This document shows positions 33,651 through 42,195 of a stretch of DNA of 43,367 bases, one piece after another. The stretch spans positions 1 to 43,367 of the forward strand of contig JAEXCS010000009.1 of assembly GCA_023402075.1 (NCBI GenBank), written 5' to 3'. A program made the translations under genes and the position numbers. The stretch is from Bacillota bacterium (GTDB lineage Bacteria; Bacillota; Clostridia; Oscillospirales; Oscillospiraceae). Position 1 is the first letter of the stretch; each line of letters opens with the position of its first letter. The notes under the pieces were generated by a model. It was not told where the DNA came from. It ran no database searches and saw only the letters and a program-made list of their open reading frames with translations.

Positions 33651-33679
33651 ATGCTACCGTATTTAATTCGATTTGTCAA
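33651..33679 (-). promoter_or_regulatory. Promoter of the DEAD-box helicase gene
   Basis: Minus strand: TTGACA (33679-33674), 17 bases, TAGCAT (33656-33651). A TATAAT lies slightly downstream and could be an alternative -10. Confidence 0.5.
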
Positions 33680-33766
33680 CAGCTAATTTTTGAAATCCTC
33701 GTTCCCCGTTCTATGTTTTGCATAATTATTTTCATCAGATGCACCAGAATTATAGCTATGTCACCA

Positions 33767-33796
33767 TTGACATTTCGCGCTTTAGTTTGCTATTCT
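33767..33796 (+). promoter_or_regulatory. Promoter of the T-box leader
   Basis: TTGACA (33767-33772), 18 bases, TATTCT (33791-33796), starting just before the Stem I sequence. Confidence 0.7.
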
Positions 33797-33809
33797 TAAA
33801 TGCAAGAAA

Positions 33810-34083
33810 AGCGATGACGAAGAGCGCCGACGAAAGATGGTTTACAGAGAGCCTGTGGATGCTGAAATCAGGTAACCGGGTATCGTCCAAGCAATCCCTT
33901 CTGAGCCGGTGACCGAACACTTTGGTAAGTAGAGTCGCACGCGTAGGCTGCGTTAGTGCCATGGGCTTGTTGGAGCCTGTAAAGTGGCATGGTTTTACCG
34001 CCGTGCAATTTGAGTGGTACCGCGGAGTTGATTTACAGCTTCGTCTCAAAGTAAAACTTTGGGACGAAGCTGTTTTTGTTTTG
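33810..34083 (+). promoter_or_regulatory. T-box riboswitch (tRNA-sensing leader), specifier tentatively AUC (Ile)
   Basis: Canonical parts are present in order: the GATGACGAAGAG start of Stem I (33813), the AGAGAG motif (33845-33851 region), CTTCTGAGC at the base of Stem I (33898-33906), and the T-box GAGTGGTACCGCGG (34012-34025), then a terminator at 34035-34082. Pairing GAAG with CTTC and GACGA with TCGTC puts the 3' specifier loop at CAAGCAATCC. If the specifier is one base above the lower stem, as in glyQS, it is ATC. The bulge TGGT requires a tRNA ending ACCA, compatible with tRNA-Ile and against Ser. GCA (Ala) remains possible. Confidence 0.88.
34035..34082 (+). terminator. T-box terminator
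   Basis: ACAGCTTCGTC with GACGAAGCTGT forms the outer stem and CAAAG/CTTTG the inner stem, followed by TTTTTGTTTT. Binding of uncharged tRNA to the T-box sequence would favour the antiterminator. Confidence 0.9.
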
Positions 34084-34110
34084 TCCCGTAAAATTTGGGA
34101 GGAAAACACT

Positions 34111-35214
34111 ATGAGCTATACCAACTGCCTGCCCGCATGGAGCGTGGGACCCGACTGCTACAAGGACGTTTACGGCATCGTCCGCCGCTTTGGTAAAACC
34201 GCCGCTGTAATTGGCGGCAAAACCGCGCTTTCCAAGGCTTACGAGCCGCTGAAGGAGGCCCTGAGCGGCGCGCCCTTCACATTGTCCGAGCCGGTCTGGT
34301 ACGGCGACAATGCCACCTATGAAAACGCCGCCGCGCTGGAAGCGCTGGAAACGGTCAAATCCGCCGATATGCTTTTCGCCGTGGGCGGCGGACGTGCGGT
34401 AGACACCTGCAAGGCCGTGGCCGAGCATCTGGATAAACCTTTGTTTACCTTCCCCACCATTGCCTCCAACTGCGCGGCCTGCACCTCCATCGGCGTGTTT
34501 TACAATACCGACGACACCTTCCGCGATTACTTCTACCCCACCCGCTGCCCGGAGCATACCTTCCTGAACACGAAAATCGTCGCGGAAGCGCCGGAGGCCC
34601 TGCTTTGGGCCGGAATCGGCGACGGGCTGTCCAAGGAGTGCGAGGTGGAGCTGGCCTCCCGCGGGCAAAAGCTGTTCCACACCACGCTGCTGGGCACACA
34701 GCTTGCCCACTCCTGCACGAATCCCATGGTGGAATACGGCGCCGCAGCCATGGAGCAGTGCCGCCAAAACACCCCCGGCTATGAGCTGGAGCAGGTTTCC
34801 CTTGCCATCGTGATGTCTACGGGCATCGTCTCCAACCTGACCACAGACGCCACAAAATATTATTACAACAGCAGTCTGGCCCACTGCGTCTATTACGGCT
34901 CCACAATGGTCCCCGCCTCCGGCGGGAAGCACCTGCACGGCGAAATTGTGGCCTTTGGCGTGCTGACGCTGCTGACCTATGACAAGCAGTTTGAAGAGCG
35001 AGACCGGGTGATGCGCTTCAACCGTTCCATCGGTCTGCCCGTCACGCTGGGGGAAATCGATCTGTCGGAAGAAAACCTCCAGACCATCGCAGACAAGGCC
35101 GCCACCGTGCTGGAGTGGACAAAGGCCCCCTATCCCGTCACAAAAGAGGCGTTCATGCAGGCCATGCGTGACGCTGACGCCGCAGGCAAGGCTTTGCTTG
35201 CCGCCGAGCGGTAA
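34111..35214 (+). CDS. Iron-containing alcohol dehydrogenase-family oxidoreductase (HcxA/GldA-like)
   Basis: The 367-residue cytoplasmic enzyme has an N-terminal NAD(P)-binding domain (AAVIGGKTALSKA, FAVGGGRAVDTCKAVAEHL) and a C-terminal metal domain with GIGDGLSKECEVE and the His pair region SGGKHLHGEIVAFG, as in glycerol dehydrogenase and E. coli HcxA (YbdH), a 2-oxoacid reductase. Ligand residues look intact. The start ATG at 34111 follows GGGAGG right after the T-box terminator. It sits 27 bases before a BASS transporter gene. With an amino-acid-sensing leader, reduction of a branched-chain or 2-oxo acid precursor is more plausible than glycerol oxidation (inference). Confidence 0.85.
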   Translation: MSYTNCLPAWSVGPDCYKDVYGIVRRFGKTAAVIGGKTALSKAYEPLKEALSGAPFTLSEPVWYGDNATYENAAALEALETVKSADMLFAVGGGRAVDTCKAVAEHLDKPLFTFPTIASNCAACTSIGVFYNTDDTFRDYFYPTRCPEHTFLNTKIVAEAPEALLWAGIGDGLSKECEVELASRGQKLFHTTLLGTQLAHSCTNPMVEYGAAAMEQCRQNTPGYELEQVSLAIVMSTGIVSNLTTDATKYYYNSSLAHCVYYGSTMVPASGGKHLHGEIVAFGVLTLLTYDKQFEERDRVMRFNRSIGLPVTLGEIDLSEENLQTIADKAATVLEWTKAPYPVTKEAFMQAMRDADAAGKALLAAER

Positions 35215-35241
35215 CCGCCGTATATAAAAGGAGAGAGTACA

Positions 35242-36312
35242 ATGAAAGCGATGAATCGTGCCGCGGATCTTCTCAATAAAAATCTGGCGCTGCTGGCTGT
35301 GGTCGTGGCGGTGTTTGCGCTGGTCGTTCCCTCCGTGTGGGTGGCGCTTGCGGGCAGCGTCAGCATCAATCTGGCGTGGGTGCCGTTCATGGGGACCTAT
35401 TTCCCCAAGCTCAGTCTTGTGAATTTGCTGCTGGGCATAATTATGTTCGGCATGGGAATGACCCTGCGGGCAGAGGATTTTGCCCTGATTCTGCGCCGCC
35501 CCCGGGACGTGCTGATTGGAATTTGCAGTCAGTACGTGTGCATGGCGGGCTTCGGCTGGCTGGTGGCAAAGCTGCTGACCATGACCGGCGTGGGCGGACC
35601 GGAGGTCTGCGCCCAATTGGCCGTGGGCCTGGTGCTGCTGGGCTGCGTCCCCGGAGGAACCGCCTCCAACGTCATGACCTTTCTGGCCCGGGGCGACGTG
35701 CCGCTGTCCATCACCATCACCATGTGCACCACCCTGCTGGCCCCTGCGCTGACGCCCACCCTGACGCTGGCTTTGGCCGGACGCTGGGTAGAGGTTAATT
35801 TCTGGAGCATGTTTTTCTCCATCGTCGTCATTGTCCTTCTGCCTATTTTCCTGGGGCTGGCCGTGCACGCCGCCATCGGGAAGCTGGTGGAGCAGATGAA
35901 AAAGCTGCTGGTGCTGGTTTCCACCGTCTGCATTCTGCTGGTAATCGGCATGTGCGTCGGCCCCAATCAAAGCAGCTTTACCCAGAACGGTCTGGCCGTG
36001 GTTGGCGTAAGCGTAATGGCTGTGCTGCTTCACCACGTTCTCGGTCTGCTGGCTGGCTACGGCATTGCAAAGGTCTTTCATTTCAGCGAGGCCAAGGTTC
36101 GCGCCCTCTCTCTGGAGGTCGGTCTGCAAAACAGCGGTTTGGCCTGCACGCTGGCCACCTCCTCCTTCCCCGGAACCATGGCAATCCTTCCCTGTGTGCT
36201 GGCCACTGTGATTCATCAGGTAGTTGGCCCCATCGTGGCCAACATGTTTGCCGCGAGAGACACGAAGGCGGCTCCGGAGCCTCTGGGCGCCGCCGCTCCC
36301 TCCGAGACGTAA
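35242..36312 (+). CDS. Bile acid:sodium symporter (BASS) family transporter
   Basis: The 356-residue membrane protein has about nine to ten hydrophobic segments and BASS motifs: LLLGIIMFGMGMTL, VLLGCVPGGTASNVMTFLARGDVPLS and LEVGLQNSGLACTLA. Bacterial and plant BASS members move organic anions such as pyruvate, ketopantoate and chain-elongated 2-oxo acids with sodium; bile acids are not implied. The ATG follows AAAGGAGAGAG and lies 27 bases after the oxidoreductase gene, so both are under the T-box. A terminator follows at 36442. The uptake or export of a 2-oxo acid related to the sensed amino acid is inferred. Confidence 0.92.
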   Translation: MKAMNRAADLLNKNLALLAVVVAVFALVVPSVWVALAGSVSINLAWVPFMGTYFPKLSLVNLLLGIIMFGMGMTLRAEDFALILRRPRDVLIGICSQYVCMAGFGWLVAKLLTMTGVGGPEVCAQLAVGLVLLGCVPGGTASNVMTFLARGDVPLSITITMCTTLLAPALTPTLTLALAGRWVEVNFWSMFFSIVVIVLLPIFLGLAVHAAIGKLVEQMKKLLVLVSTVCILLVIGMCVGPNQSSFTQNGLAVVGVSVMAVLLHHVLGLLAGYGIAKVFHFSEAKVRALSLEVGLQNSGLACTLATSSFPGTMAILPCVLATVIHQVVGPIVANMFAARDTKAAPEPLGAAAPSET

Positions 36313-36441
36313 TCGTATTATGGCGCTGATACACCGCCGCACAGAATTTATACCCCTCCTGCCCTTTTTATAAGGACCGATTCAAAAAATCATACCACCA
36401 TGCATGGTCTGTGTAAAAGCCAAGATTTCCACAGATGCATC

Positions 36442-36492
36442 AGACGGCCTTCGGGAAGAATTTTCCCGAAGGCCGTCTTCCTTGCTTTTTGC
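36442..36492 (+). terminator. Terminator after the T-box operon
   Basis: A perfect 16-bp inverted repeat (36442-36457 with 36463-36478) followed by TCCTTGCTTTTT. No gene is seen between 36313 and 36610. Confidence 0.8.
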
Positions 36493-36610
36493 CAGCGGCG
36501 GTCATCTGTGGCGCAATTACCACCGGCACTGATATTCGTGTTTCGGGAAGCGGAGAAGCCGCCGTCACTCAAACCGTTGATAAATTCTGCAAAAAGAGGG
36601 CATCAGAATC

Positions 36611-38512
36611 TTAACAATCAAGTTGCAGCGGGCGCATCATTTCATTGTCCTCATGGTCAATAATATGGCAGTGCCATACATATCCCGGGGCTGCGCACGG
36701 GTCAAAGGGGAACAGATTCACCCCCGGCTTCGCCTGGCACAACGATGCGCTCTGCGGAGCAAAACGGATTCGCAGTCTCAGCACTTCTCCCACTTGCGCA
36801 ATCGCCGTATCCTTCCATCCACTTTCATAGGGGGCGGGCGGTTCGGGCGAACCGGTCAGATACGGCTCCAGAGGAATGCTTTGCGGCTCTTGCATCAGGG
36901 GCGGTTCACCGTTTAGCTCCTGCCATTTCACCTGATAAGCGTCGGTATCCATCGTTTGCCTGGATATAATCTGAAATTGTATCAGATGCAGATGAATAGG
37001 ATGCGCGCCGCCCAGCAGGTTGACAATATACCAGTCCTCTGTGGCGCCGACACGGGGCGTTTCTGTGACGGGCGCCATCCATGGCAGCCCATTAAGCGTC
37101 ATCATCAGCACAACATCTTCCGAATTCTCCTGCGCGTTCAGCACAATGATGCGCGAAGGCGCATCCTGCTGCAATGGAGGAATCGGCTGCAAACAAGCGG
37201 GAATCAAATGAGCTGGTGGATGGTTGCAGCCGTCTTCTAAAACTTCAAACCGCATGATACGCGCTGTCGTGGCTTCGTCTACCGGCGTACCGCCCGGATA
37301 TGGCGCCGGAGCATCATTCCTGAGCAAAAGCTGTTCTCCGGGGCTGCAAGATGAAAAGTCCACCAGCAAATCATAGCGCTCTCCGGGCGCAATGAGCAAA
37401 GCGGAGGTTTCCACCGGGCGCTCAAGAAATCCGCCGTCACTTCCAATGACTGTAATGGGCATACCGTTTGATAAGCTCAACCGGTAAATACGTTCATTTG
37501 AACCATTGAGCAGCCTGAAGCGGTAACGCCTGCGCTCTACCGAAAGGCGCGGCCACACCTTGCCGTTGACCAGAATGCAGTCGCCGATATAACCGGGAAT
37601 CCAATACGGGTGAACCTCCGGGGCCGTGCCCACCTGCGGATAATACACCGAACCGTCGGTATTGAAGATACGGTCTTGTATCACCAACGGGATTTCATAT
37701 TTTTTAGGCGGCAGCCAGTTATCTAAGGGCGACCCGATATATTTCTGTGCGCTGAAGGAATCCCGCAGCAGATATAATCCGGCAAGCCCCGCCACCACAT
37801 TCAGACGCGTAATCCCCATGGCATGGTCGTGGTACCATAGCGTGGTGGGCGGCTGCGTATTTTCGTAAATCATCTCCGTTGAAACAAATGCGCTTCCGTG
37901 TTCCCCGCCCGCAGTAAACCATGCGTCGGGATGCCCGTCATAGATGGCCGGGGTTTCCCCGCCATGCAGATGCGTGATTGTAGGGATGGGGCACTGCGCA
38001 GCGGGAAAGCCCGGCGGAAATAAAGGCCACGGTTCTGGCGGCTCCATGGGCATGTTGTTTGGGTTTGCCCAATGCAGCGTCGGATCGACGGCAAACACAT
38101 GCGGTTTGATAAGCCGATTGACATATCGCACACGTATGGGCTGCAATCGGGTTGCCTCAAAGGTCGGTCCCGGCGAAGACCGGGTGTAAACACAGCGACC
38201 CGTCTGGCGTTCTCTCACAAATCCGCCAAAACCATATACAGTAGTTTTGGGAAAGCCAGTGGGCAGAATCTGCTGCTCAAATTCGCTCATATCCACAGCA
38301 TAGGAATGCATTTTCCGCCCATCAATCGTTTCGACAACAGGGTCGAACACTTCCGGAATAAACAGCTCATCGGTGAATTGTGGAATTGTCAGGGGATTCA
38401 GCAGCGTTTTTTCGGTGCTGATTATATTTGTCGCACACATCGCAGAAGCCATGGCTTCCAGTTTCTTTTCAAAAAGAACCAGCATGCGGTTTTCAAATTC
38501 AAACAAAAGCAT
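36611..38512 (-). CDS. Multicopper oxidase (CotA/bilirubin-oxidase-like laccase)
   Basis: The 633-residue protein has three cupredoxin domains with all copper-ligand motifs: HLHGG (181-185), WYHDHAMGITRLNV (226 on), HPIHLH (504-509) and HCHIIDHEDNEMM (614 on), which includes the T1 Cys and an axial Met. It should oxidise phenols or metals using oxygen. No signal peptide is seen, as in the spore-coat laccase CotA. The start is uncertain: GGAGGG abuts the ATG at 38512, so TTG at 38506 or a later ATG may be used. A sequence CATATAATA upstream fits both a sigma-A -10 and the sigma-K/E -10 pattern. A laccase is notable in a presumed anaerobe. Confidence 0.92.
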   Translation of the reverse strand: MLLFEFENRMLVLFEKKLEAMASAMCATNIISTEKTLLNPLTIPQFTDELFIPEVFDPVVETIDGRKMHSYAVDMSEFEQQILPTGFPKTTVYGFGGFVRERQTGRCVYTRSSPGPTFEATRLQPIRVRYVNRLIKPHVFAVDPTLHWANPNNMPMEPPEPWPLFPPGFPAAQCPIPTITHLHGGETPAIYDGHPDAWFTAGGEHGSAFVSTEMIYENTQPPTTLWYHDHAMGITRLNVVAGLAGLYLLRDSFSAQKYIGSPLDNWLPPKKYEIPLVIQDRIFNTDGSVYYPQVGTAPEVHPYWIPGYIGDCILVNGKVWPRLSVERRRYRFRLLNGSNERIYRLSLSNGMPITVIGSDGGFLERPVETSALLIAPGERYDLLVDFSSCSPGEQLLLRNDAPAPYPGGTPVDEATTARIMRFEVLEDGCNHPPAHLIPACLQPIPPLQQDAPSRIIVLNAQENSEDVVLMMTLNGLPWMAPVTETPRVGATEDWYIVNLLGGAHPIHLHLIQFQIISRQTMDTDAYQVKWQELNGEPPLMQEPQSIPLEPYLTGSPEPPAPYESGWKDTAIAQVGEVLRLRIRFAPQSASLCQAKPGVNLFPFDPCAAPGYVWHCHIIDHEDNEMMRPLQLDC

Positions 38513-38558
38513 CCCTCCAAACGTGAAACGTATAACCTAATGGCAGGTCTTGCTTTTT

Positions 38559-38567
38559 TATTATATG
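38559..38567 (-). promoter_or_regulatory. Possible -10 of the multicopper oxidase gene
   Basis: Minus strand CATATAATA fits CATANNNTA (sporulation sigma-K-like) and contains TATAAT. No convincing -35 of either class was found, so the class is open. Confidence 0.3.
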
Positions 38568-38729
38568 TGCAGCATTTGTTGGACGCTTATTTAAGGTATC
38601 AAACAATATTATCAAAAATTCAAAAATGATTTGAAGCGAATATTCTTTTTCAGCTTCACCTCCTCAGCCGGATGATTGGACGCTATCATATTCCAAACAC
38701 ACAAACGCGCCATCTTTTTAAATTCCAGC

Positions 38730-38758
38730 TTGTTGTTCTGTTAAGTTATGTTTATAAT
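38730..38758 (+). promoter_or_regulatory. Promoter of the VOC gene
   Basis: TTGTTG (38730-38735), 17 bases, TATAAT (38753-38758), with a very short leader before AAGGAGGG. Confidence 0.6.
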
Positions 38759-38783
38759 AATAAGTAAAAAAGGAGGGTCAATC

Positions 38784-39143
38784 ATGAAAGTAAATTGGGT
38801 TACCATTTATGTAAGTGACTTAGAAAAAAGCCTGTTCTTTTATACCAAGCTGCTCAATCTTGGCATCGCTGAAAAATTCGGCAGCGCAGACCATCAAATT
38901 GTGATGCTGGGGAAGAAAGATGACACTAAAATTGAATTGATTTGTGAGGCAGGCAAGAAAATTAGCAATCCGGGGAACGGCGTATCAATTGGCCTTGAAG
39001 CCGACGATTTGGAGCAGCTTATTGGCGCATTAAAGGAAAATGGGTATGAACCCATGGGGCCGATATCGCCAAACCCGCAAATTCAATTTTACTTTGTTAA
39101 AGACCCGGATGGATATACAGTACAGCTGGTAAAGCATGAATAA
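38784..39143 (+). CDS. VOC (glyoxalase/bleomycin-resistance) family protein
   Basis: The 119-residue single-domain protein has the VOC fold: WVTIYVSDLEKSLFFYTKLLNLGI at the start, a central EADDLEQLIGALKENGYEP, and FYFVKDPDGYTVQLVKHE at the end with the typical DPDGY turn and a C-terminal strand. Such proteins are dimeric metal enzymes or drug-binding proteins. The ATG at 38784 has AAGGAGGG. The substrate is not evident. The gene is more AT-rich than the left half of the window, as are its neighbours, which may mean transfer. Confidence 0.88.
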   Translation: MKVNWVTIYVSDLEKSLFFYTKLLNLGIAEKFGSADHQIVMLGKKDDTKIELICEAGKKISNPGNGVSIGLEADDLEQLIGALKENGYEPMGPISPNPQIQFYFVKDPDGYTVQLVKHE

Positions 39144-39207
39144 TTTAAAGTTGCGTACCAAACGCTTAATTTGATGATTTGTATTTGGGAAAAAACGGGT
39201 GATTATT

Positions 39208-39693
39208 ATGTCTGAAACAATTTATTTTGCAGGCGGCTGCCTATGGGGTGTACAGGCATACATCAAAACGCTAAGAGGGGTCATTCATACGCAGGCAGGA
39301 CGTGCTAACGGCACTTCAAATACGCTCGATGGAGCGTATGACGGTTATGCGGAATGCGTAAAAACAGAATTTGACCCTGCAATTATCACAGTCACACAAC
39401 TCATGGATTATTTCTTTGAAATAATTGATCCTTACAGTGTGAATCAGCAAGGAAATGACGTGGGAGAAAAATACCGCACAGGCATATACAGCAAAACCCC
39501 TCGGCATTTAGAGGACGCTAAAAAATATATAGCCGAAAGAGCAGACAGAGACAAAATTGCAGTGGAAGTCCTCCCTCTTACCAACTACGTTAAAAGCGCA
39601 GAGGAGCATCAAGATCGATTAGATCGGTGCCCGCATGACTATTGTCATATTCCTCAAGCGCTATTACACAAATATTCAAAAACCATTTTATAA
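39208..39693 (+). CDS. msrA: Peptide-methionine (S)-S-oxide reductase
   Basis: The 161-residue enzyme repairs methionine sulfoxide in proteins. The catalytic Cys is in FAGGCLWGVQAYI (GCFWG in most members; Leu replaces Phe here). Later motifs are GAYDGYAECVKTEFDP, FFEIIDPYSVNQQGNDVGEKYRTGIY and EEHQDRLDRCPHDYCHIP. Two more Cys near the end may resolve the disulfide. GTG at 39199 is an alternative start. It follows the VOC gene by 64 bases on the same strand. AT-rich codon use matches the VOC and MBL genes. Confidence 0.93.
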   Translation: MSETIYFAGGCLWGVQAYIKTLRGVIHTQAGRANGTSNTLDGAYDGYAECVKTEFDPAIITVTQLMDYFFEIIDPYSVNQQGNDVGEKYRTGIYSKTPRHLEDAKKYIAERADRDKIAVEVLPLTNYVKSAEEHQDRLDRCPHDYCHIPQALLHKYSKTIL

Positions 39694-39779
39694 GCGAACT
39701 CAAAAAATTCAACTTGATTTTCTGCTGACAATCAATGGTTCTAACCATTCTGTTGATACGGATACCGTTATCATTTCCA

Positions 39780-39900
39780 AAGGCCCTCTATGTCCGCACA
39801 TATCTTGCCGCAAACGTCTCTATTGCCGTCGGCTGCCCCAACCGGGACGGCACGGCGGACGTGGGTGGCTGTGTGTTTTGGAGTGCTTCGCGCAAGAGAA
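39780..39900 (+). pseudogene. Remnant of a YtqA/TIGR01212-type radical SAM protein
   Basis: In the frame through 39834, the translation GCPNRDGTADVGGCVFW resembles the cofactor loop of YtqA-type radical SAM proteins (CPNRDGT...GGCIFC), with the last cluster Cys changed to Trp. The sequence before and after no longer fits, and the frame has no usual start. It is probably a decayed fragment of about 40 codons in the 229-base gap between msrA and the helicase gene. Confidence 0.5.
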
Positions 39901-39922
39901 ATTCAACCAACGAGGAAATAAC

Positions 39923-42028
39923 GTGCATTACGAAGAATTCTGCAAACAGTTTAACATCTCACTCAACGAGGAGCAGGCACAGGCGGTGCAGCACACCGAA
40001 GGCGCGGTGTTGCTGCTTGCCGTGCCCGGAAGCGGAAAAACAACCGCGCTGGTGGCGCGGCTGGGATATATGCTGCACTGCGCGGGTGTGGCCCCGGAGC
40101 GCATCCTCACGATGACCTATACCGTCTCGGCGGCCGGTGATATGAAAAGCCGGTTTGCCGCCATGTTCGGCAATAAATACGCCGCAAGGCTGCAATTTCG
40201 CACGATCAACGGCGTGTGCGCCTCCATCATCAACGGGTATGTGAGAAATAAGGGCGCAGACGGCTTTGCTCTGCTGGACGACAACCGAAAGTTACTTACC
40301 GAAATCTATCGAAAGCTGCGCGCCGACTATCCCGTGGACGGCGAGGTGAAGGAGCTTCAAAAGCAAATTACATATATCAAGAATATGTGCCTTACCCGTC
40401 AGGAAATCGATGCGCTTGATCTGAACGGCGCAGACATTGGCCCCATATACGATCAATATATCGATGAAATGAAGCGCCGCCGCCTGATGGACTATGACGA
40501 CCAACTGGTCTACGCCTGCAACATTCTCAAGTCCCGTCCGGACATTCTGAAGTTCTATCGGAGAAGATTTCCATATCTTTGCGTGGATGAGGCACAGGAT
40601 ACGTCCAAGATACAGCACAGAATCATTCACCTGCTAACCGGCAAGGACGGCAATCTCTTCATGGTGGGCGACGAGGATCAAAGCATCTACGGCTTCCGCG
40701 CGGCGTACCCGGATGCGCTGATGCGCTTTGAGGGGGAATATGCGAACAGCACTGTCCTGCTTTTGGAGGAAAACTTCCGCTCTACGCCGGAGATTGTCTC
40801 AGCGGCGGACAAATTCATCTCTCGAAACACCATGCGGCATGAAAAGCACATGCGTGCTTCCCGGCCTTCCGGCGCACCGGTGCGAAAAGTGACGCTTGCA
40901 AGCCGGGCAGCGCAGTATCGCTACATCGCAAAAATGGCGCAGGGCGAACCCGAACGGGAGCTGGCCGTGCTGTACCGCAATAACGACAGCGCCGTGCCGT
41001 TCATCGATTTTTTGGACAGGAACGACATCAGCTACTGCATCCGCCAGACGGACGGTGTTTTCTTCACCAGCCGCACAGTTTCCGGCGTCCGCGACCTTAT
41101 GACGCTGGCGCTCTCGCCATTGGACGAAGCCGCCTTTATGCGGATCTACTATAAGCTGAACCTGCCCATAAGCCGAGCGGACGCTGAAAAGGCAGTGGAG
41201 CTGTGCCGGGCAGGAAAATGCACGTCCCTCTTTTCGGGGGTGAACCCCACCGGCAAGAATTCTGAGCGGACTGCGGAAAAGCTGGTCGAGCTTAGGGCAC
41301 ATTTCGCTGCCCTAAAAACAGACAGCGCAGCGGATGCGCTGAGGCGGATGCGTTACCAAATGGGATACGGCGCGTATCTCCTGAAAAACGGCGGGGACGA
41401 CGAGCGGCTCTATCTGCTCGCACTGCTGGCATCCCGTGAGAAAAACATTGAAAGCTTTTTAAATCGGCTGGATGCGCTTAAAAGCATTTTTGAAGCTGGC
41501 GGCGACAGAAAAAGTCATCTAATTCTCAGCACGATACACTCAAGCAAGGGCTTGGAATACGACCGCGTTGCTGTCATCGATGCAATTGACGGCATCCTAC
41601 CATCAGTGACGCCCAAGCCGGAACAGGCTTGGGATAAAGACGAGCAAGCCGCCTTCGAGGAAGAACGGCGGCTGTTCTATGTGGCAGCGACCAGAGCAAA
41701 AAATGAGCTGTTGCTTATGAGTTACGAAAAAACGCCGGAGTGCACGTTTATCCGCCAATTCTGTCAGCCGTTGACGCCCAAAGCAACCGGGGGGCAGGGT
41801 AAGGGAATTGTTCTGTCCGCAAGTCCGGCACCGGCAGTGGCGCAAAGAATCCAGTGGATCTCTAAAGACTACATCAAAGGTGCAAGCGTAGAGCACAACA
41901 TATTCGGGCGTGGAATGATCGCGGAAAAAGGCGGAGATACAGTCACAATTCGCTTTGCCGATGGAACTATAAAACGCTTTATTCTGTCCGCCTGTCTGGA
42001 AAAAGGGCTGCTTGGGCTCCAGCAATAA
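39923..42028 (+). CDS. UvrD/PcrA-like superfamily 1 DNA helicase
   Basis: The 701-residue ATP-dependent 3'-5' helicase has SF1 motifs in order: Q motif region LNEEQAQAV, Walker A AVPGSGKT (33-40), TYTVSAAGDMKSRF, Walker B YLCVDEAQDTSKIQ, VGDEDQSIYGFRAA, LEENFRSTPEI, IHSSKGLEYDRVAVIDAIDG and FYVAATRAKNEL. A C-terminal segment (GASVEHNIFGRGMIAEKGGDTVTIRFADGTIKRF) resembles the PcrA tail domain that docks RNA polymerase. The frame is open far upstream, overlapping msrA, but GTG at 39923 with CGAGGAAATAAC fits the family start. No nuclease domain is present. Confidence 0.92.
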   Translation: MHYEEFCKQFNISLNEEQAQAVQHTEGAVLLLAVPGSGKTTALVARLGYMLHCAGVAPERILTMTYTVSAAGDMKSRFAAMFGNKYAARLQFRTINGVCASIINGYVRNKGADGFALLDDNRKLLTEIYRKLRADYPVDGEVKELQKQITYIKNMCLTRQEIDALDLNGADIGPIYDQYIDEMKRRRLMDYDDQLVYACNILKSRPDILKFYRRRFPYLCVDEAQDTSKIQHRIIHLLTGKDGNLFMVGDEDQSIYGFRAAYPDALMRFEGEYANSTVLLLEENFRSTPEIVSAADKFISRNTMRHEKHMRASRPSGAPVRKVTLASRAAQYRYIAKMAQGEPERELAVLYRNNDSAVPFIDFLDRNDISYCIRQTDGVFFTSRTVSGVRDLMTLALSPLDEAAFMRIYYKLNLPISRADAEKAVELCRAGKCTSLFSGVNPTGKNSERTAEKLVELRAHFAALKTDSAADALRRMRYQMGYGAYLLKNGGDDERLYLLALLASREKNIESFLNRLDALKSIFEAGGDRKSHLILSTIHSSKGLEYDRVAVIDAIDGILPSVTPKPEQAWDKDEQAAFEEERRLFYVAATRAKNELLLMSYEKTPECTFIRQFCQPLTPKATGGQGKGIVLSASPAPAVAQRIQWISKDYIKGASVEHNIFGRGMIAEKGGDTVTIRFADGTIKRFILSACLEKGLLGLQQ

Positions 42029-42146
42029 ATTGCGGAACGTATTTATCAGGTGTAGCCAAGATGTACGTCCTTTTAATTACGCGGTTTCCTCAGGACGCGT
42101 TTAAGCTGAGAAAGGGAGTGGCGGCATGCCGCCCAAGAATCGCTTT

Positions 42147-42184
42147 TCCTCTGTACAAAGATAAAAAACAACTTGTACAGAGGA
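42147..42184 (+). promoter_or_regulatory. Inverted repeat covering the RBS of the MBL gene
   Basis: TCCTCTGTACAA (42147-42158) pairs perfectly with TTGTACAGAGGA (42173-42184) across a 14-base loop. The 3' arm contains the AGAGGAG Shine-Dalgarno, so the RNA hairpin would hide it; alternatively it is a DNA operator. A smaller palindrome, GGCGGCATGCCGCC, lies at 42120-42133. Confidence 0.6.
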
Positions 42185-42195
42185 GTGCATAATAA

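Noticed and set aside
34033..36342. Long open frame (769 codons) on the minus strand opposite the oxidoreductase and BASS genes
   Set aside because: It is His/Gln/Gly-rich, matches no family, and mirrors the GC-rich codon use of two clear plus-strand genes. It also runs through the T-box terminator.
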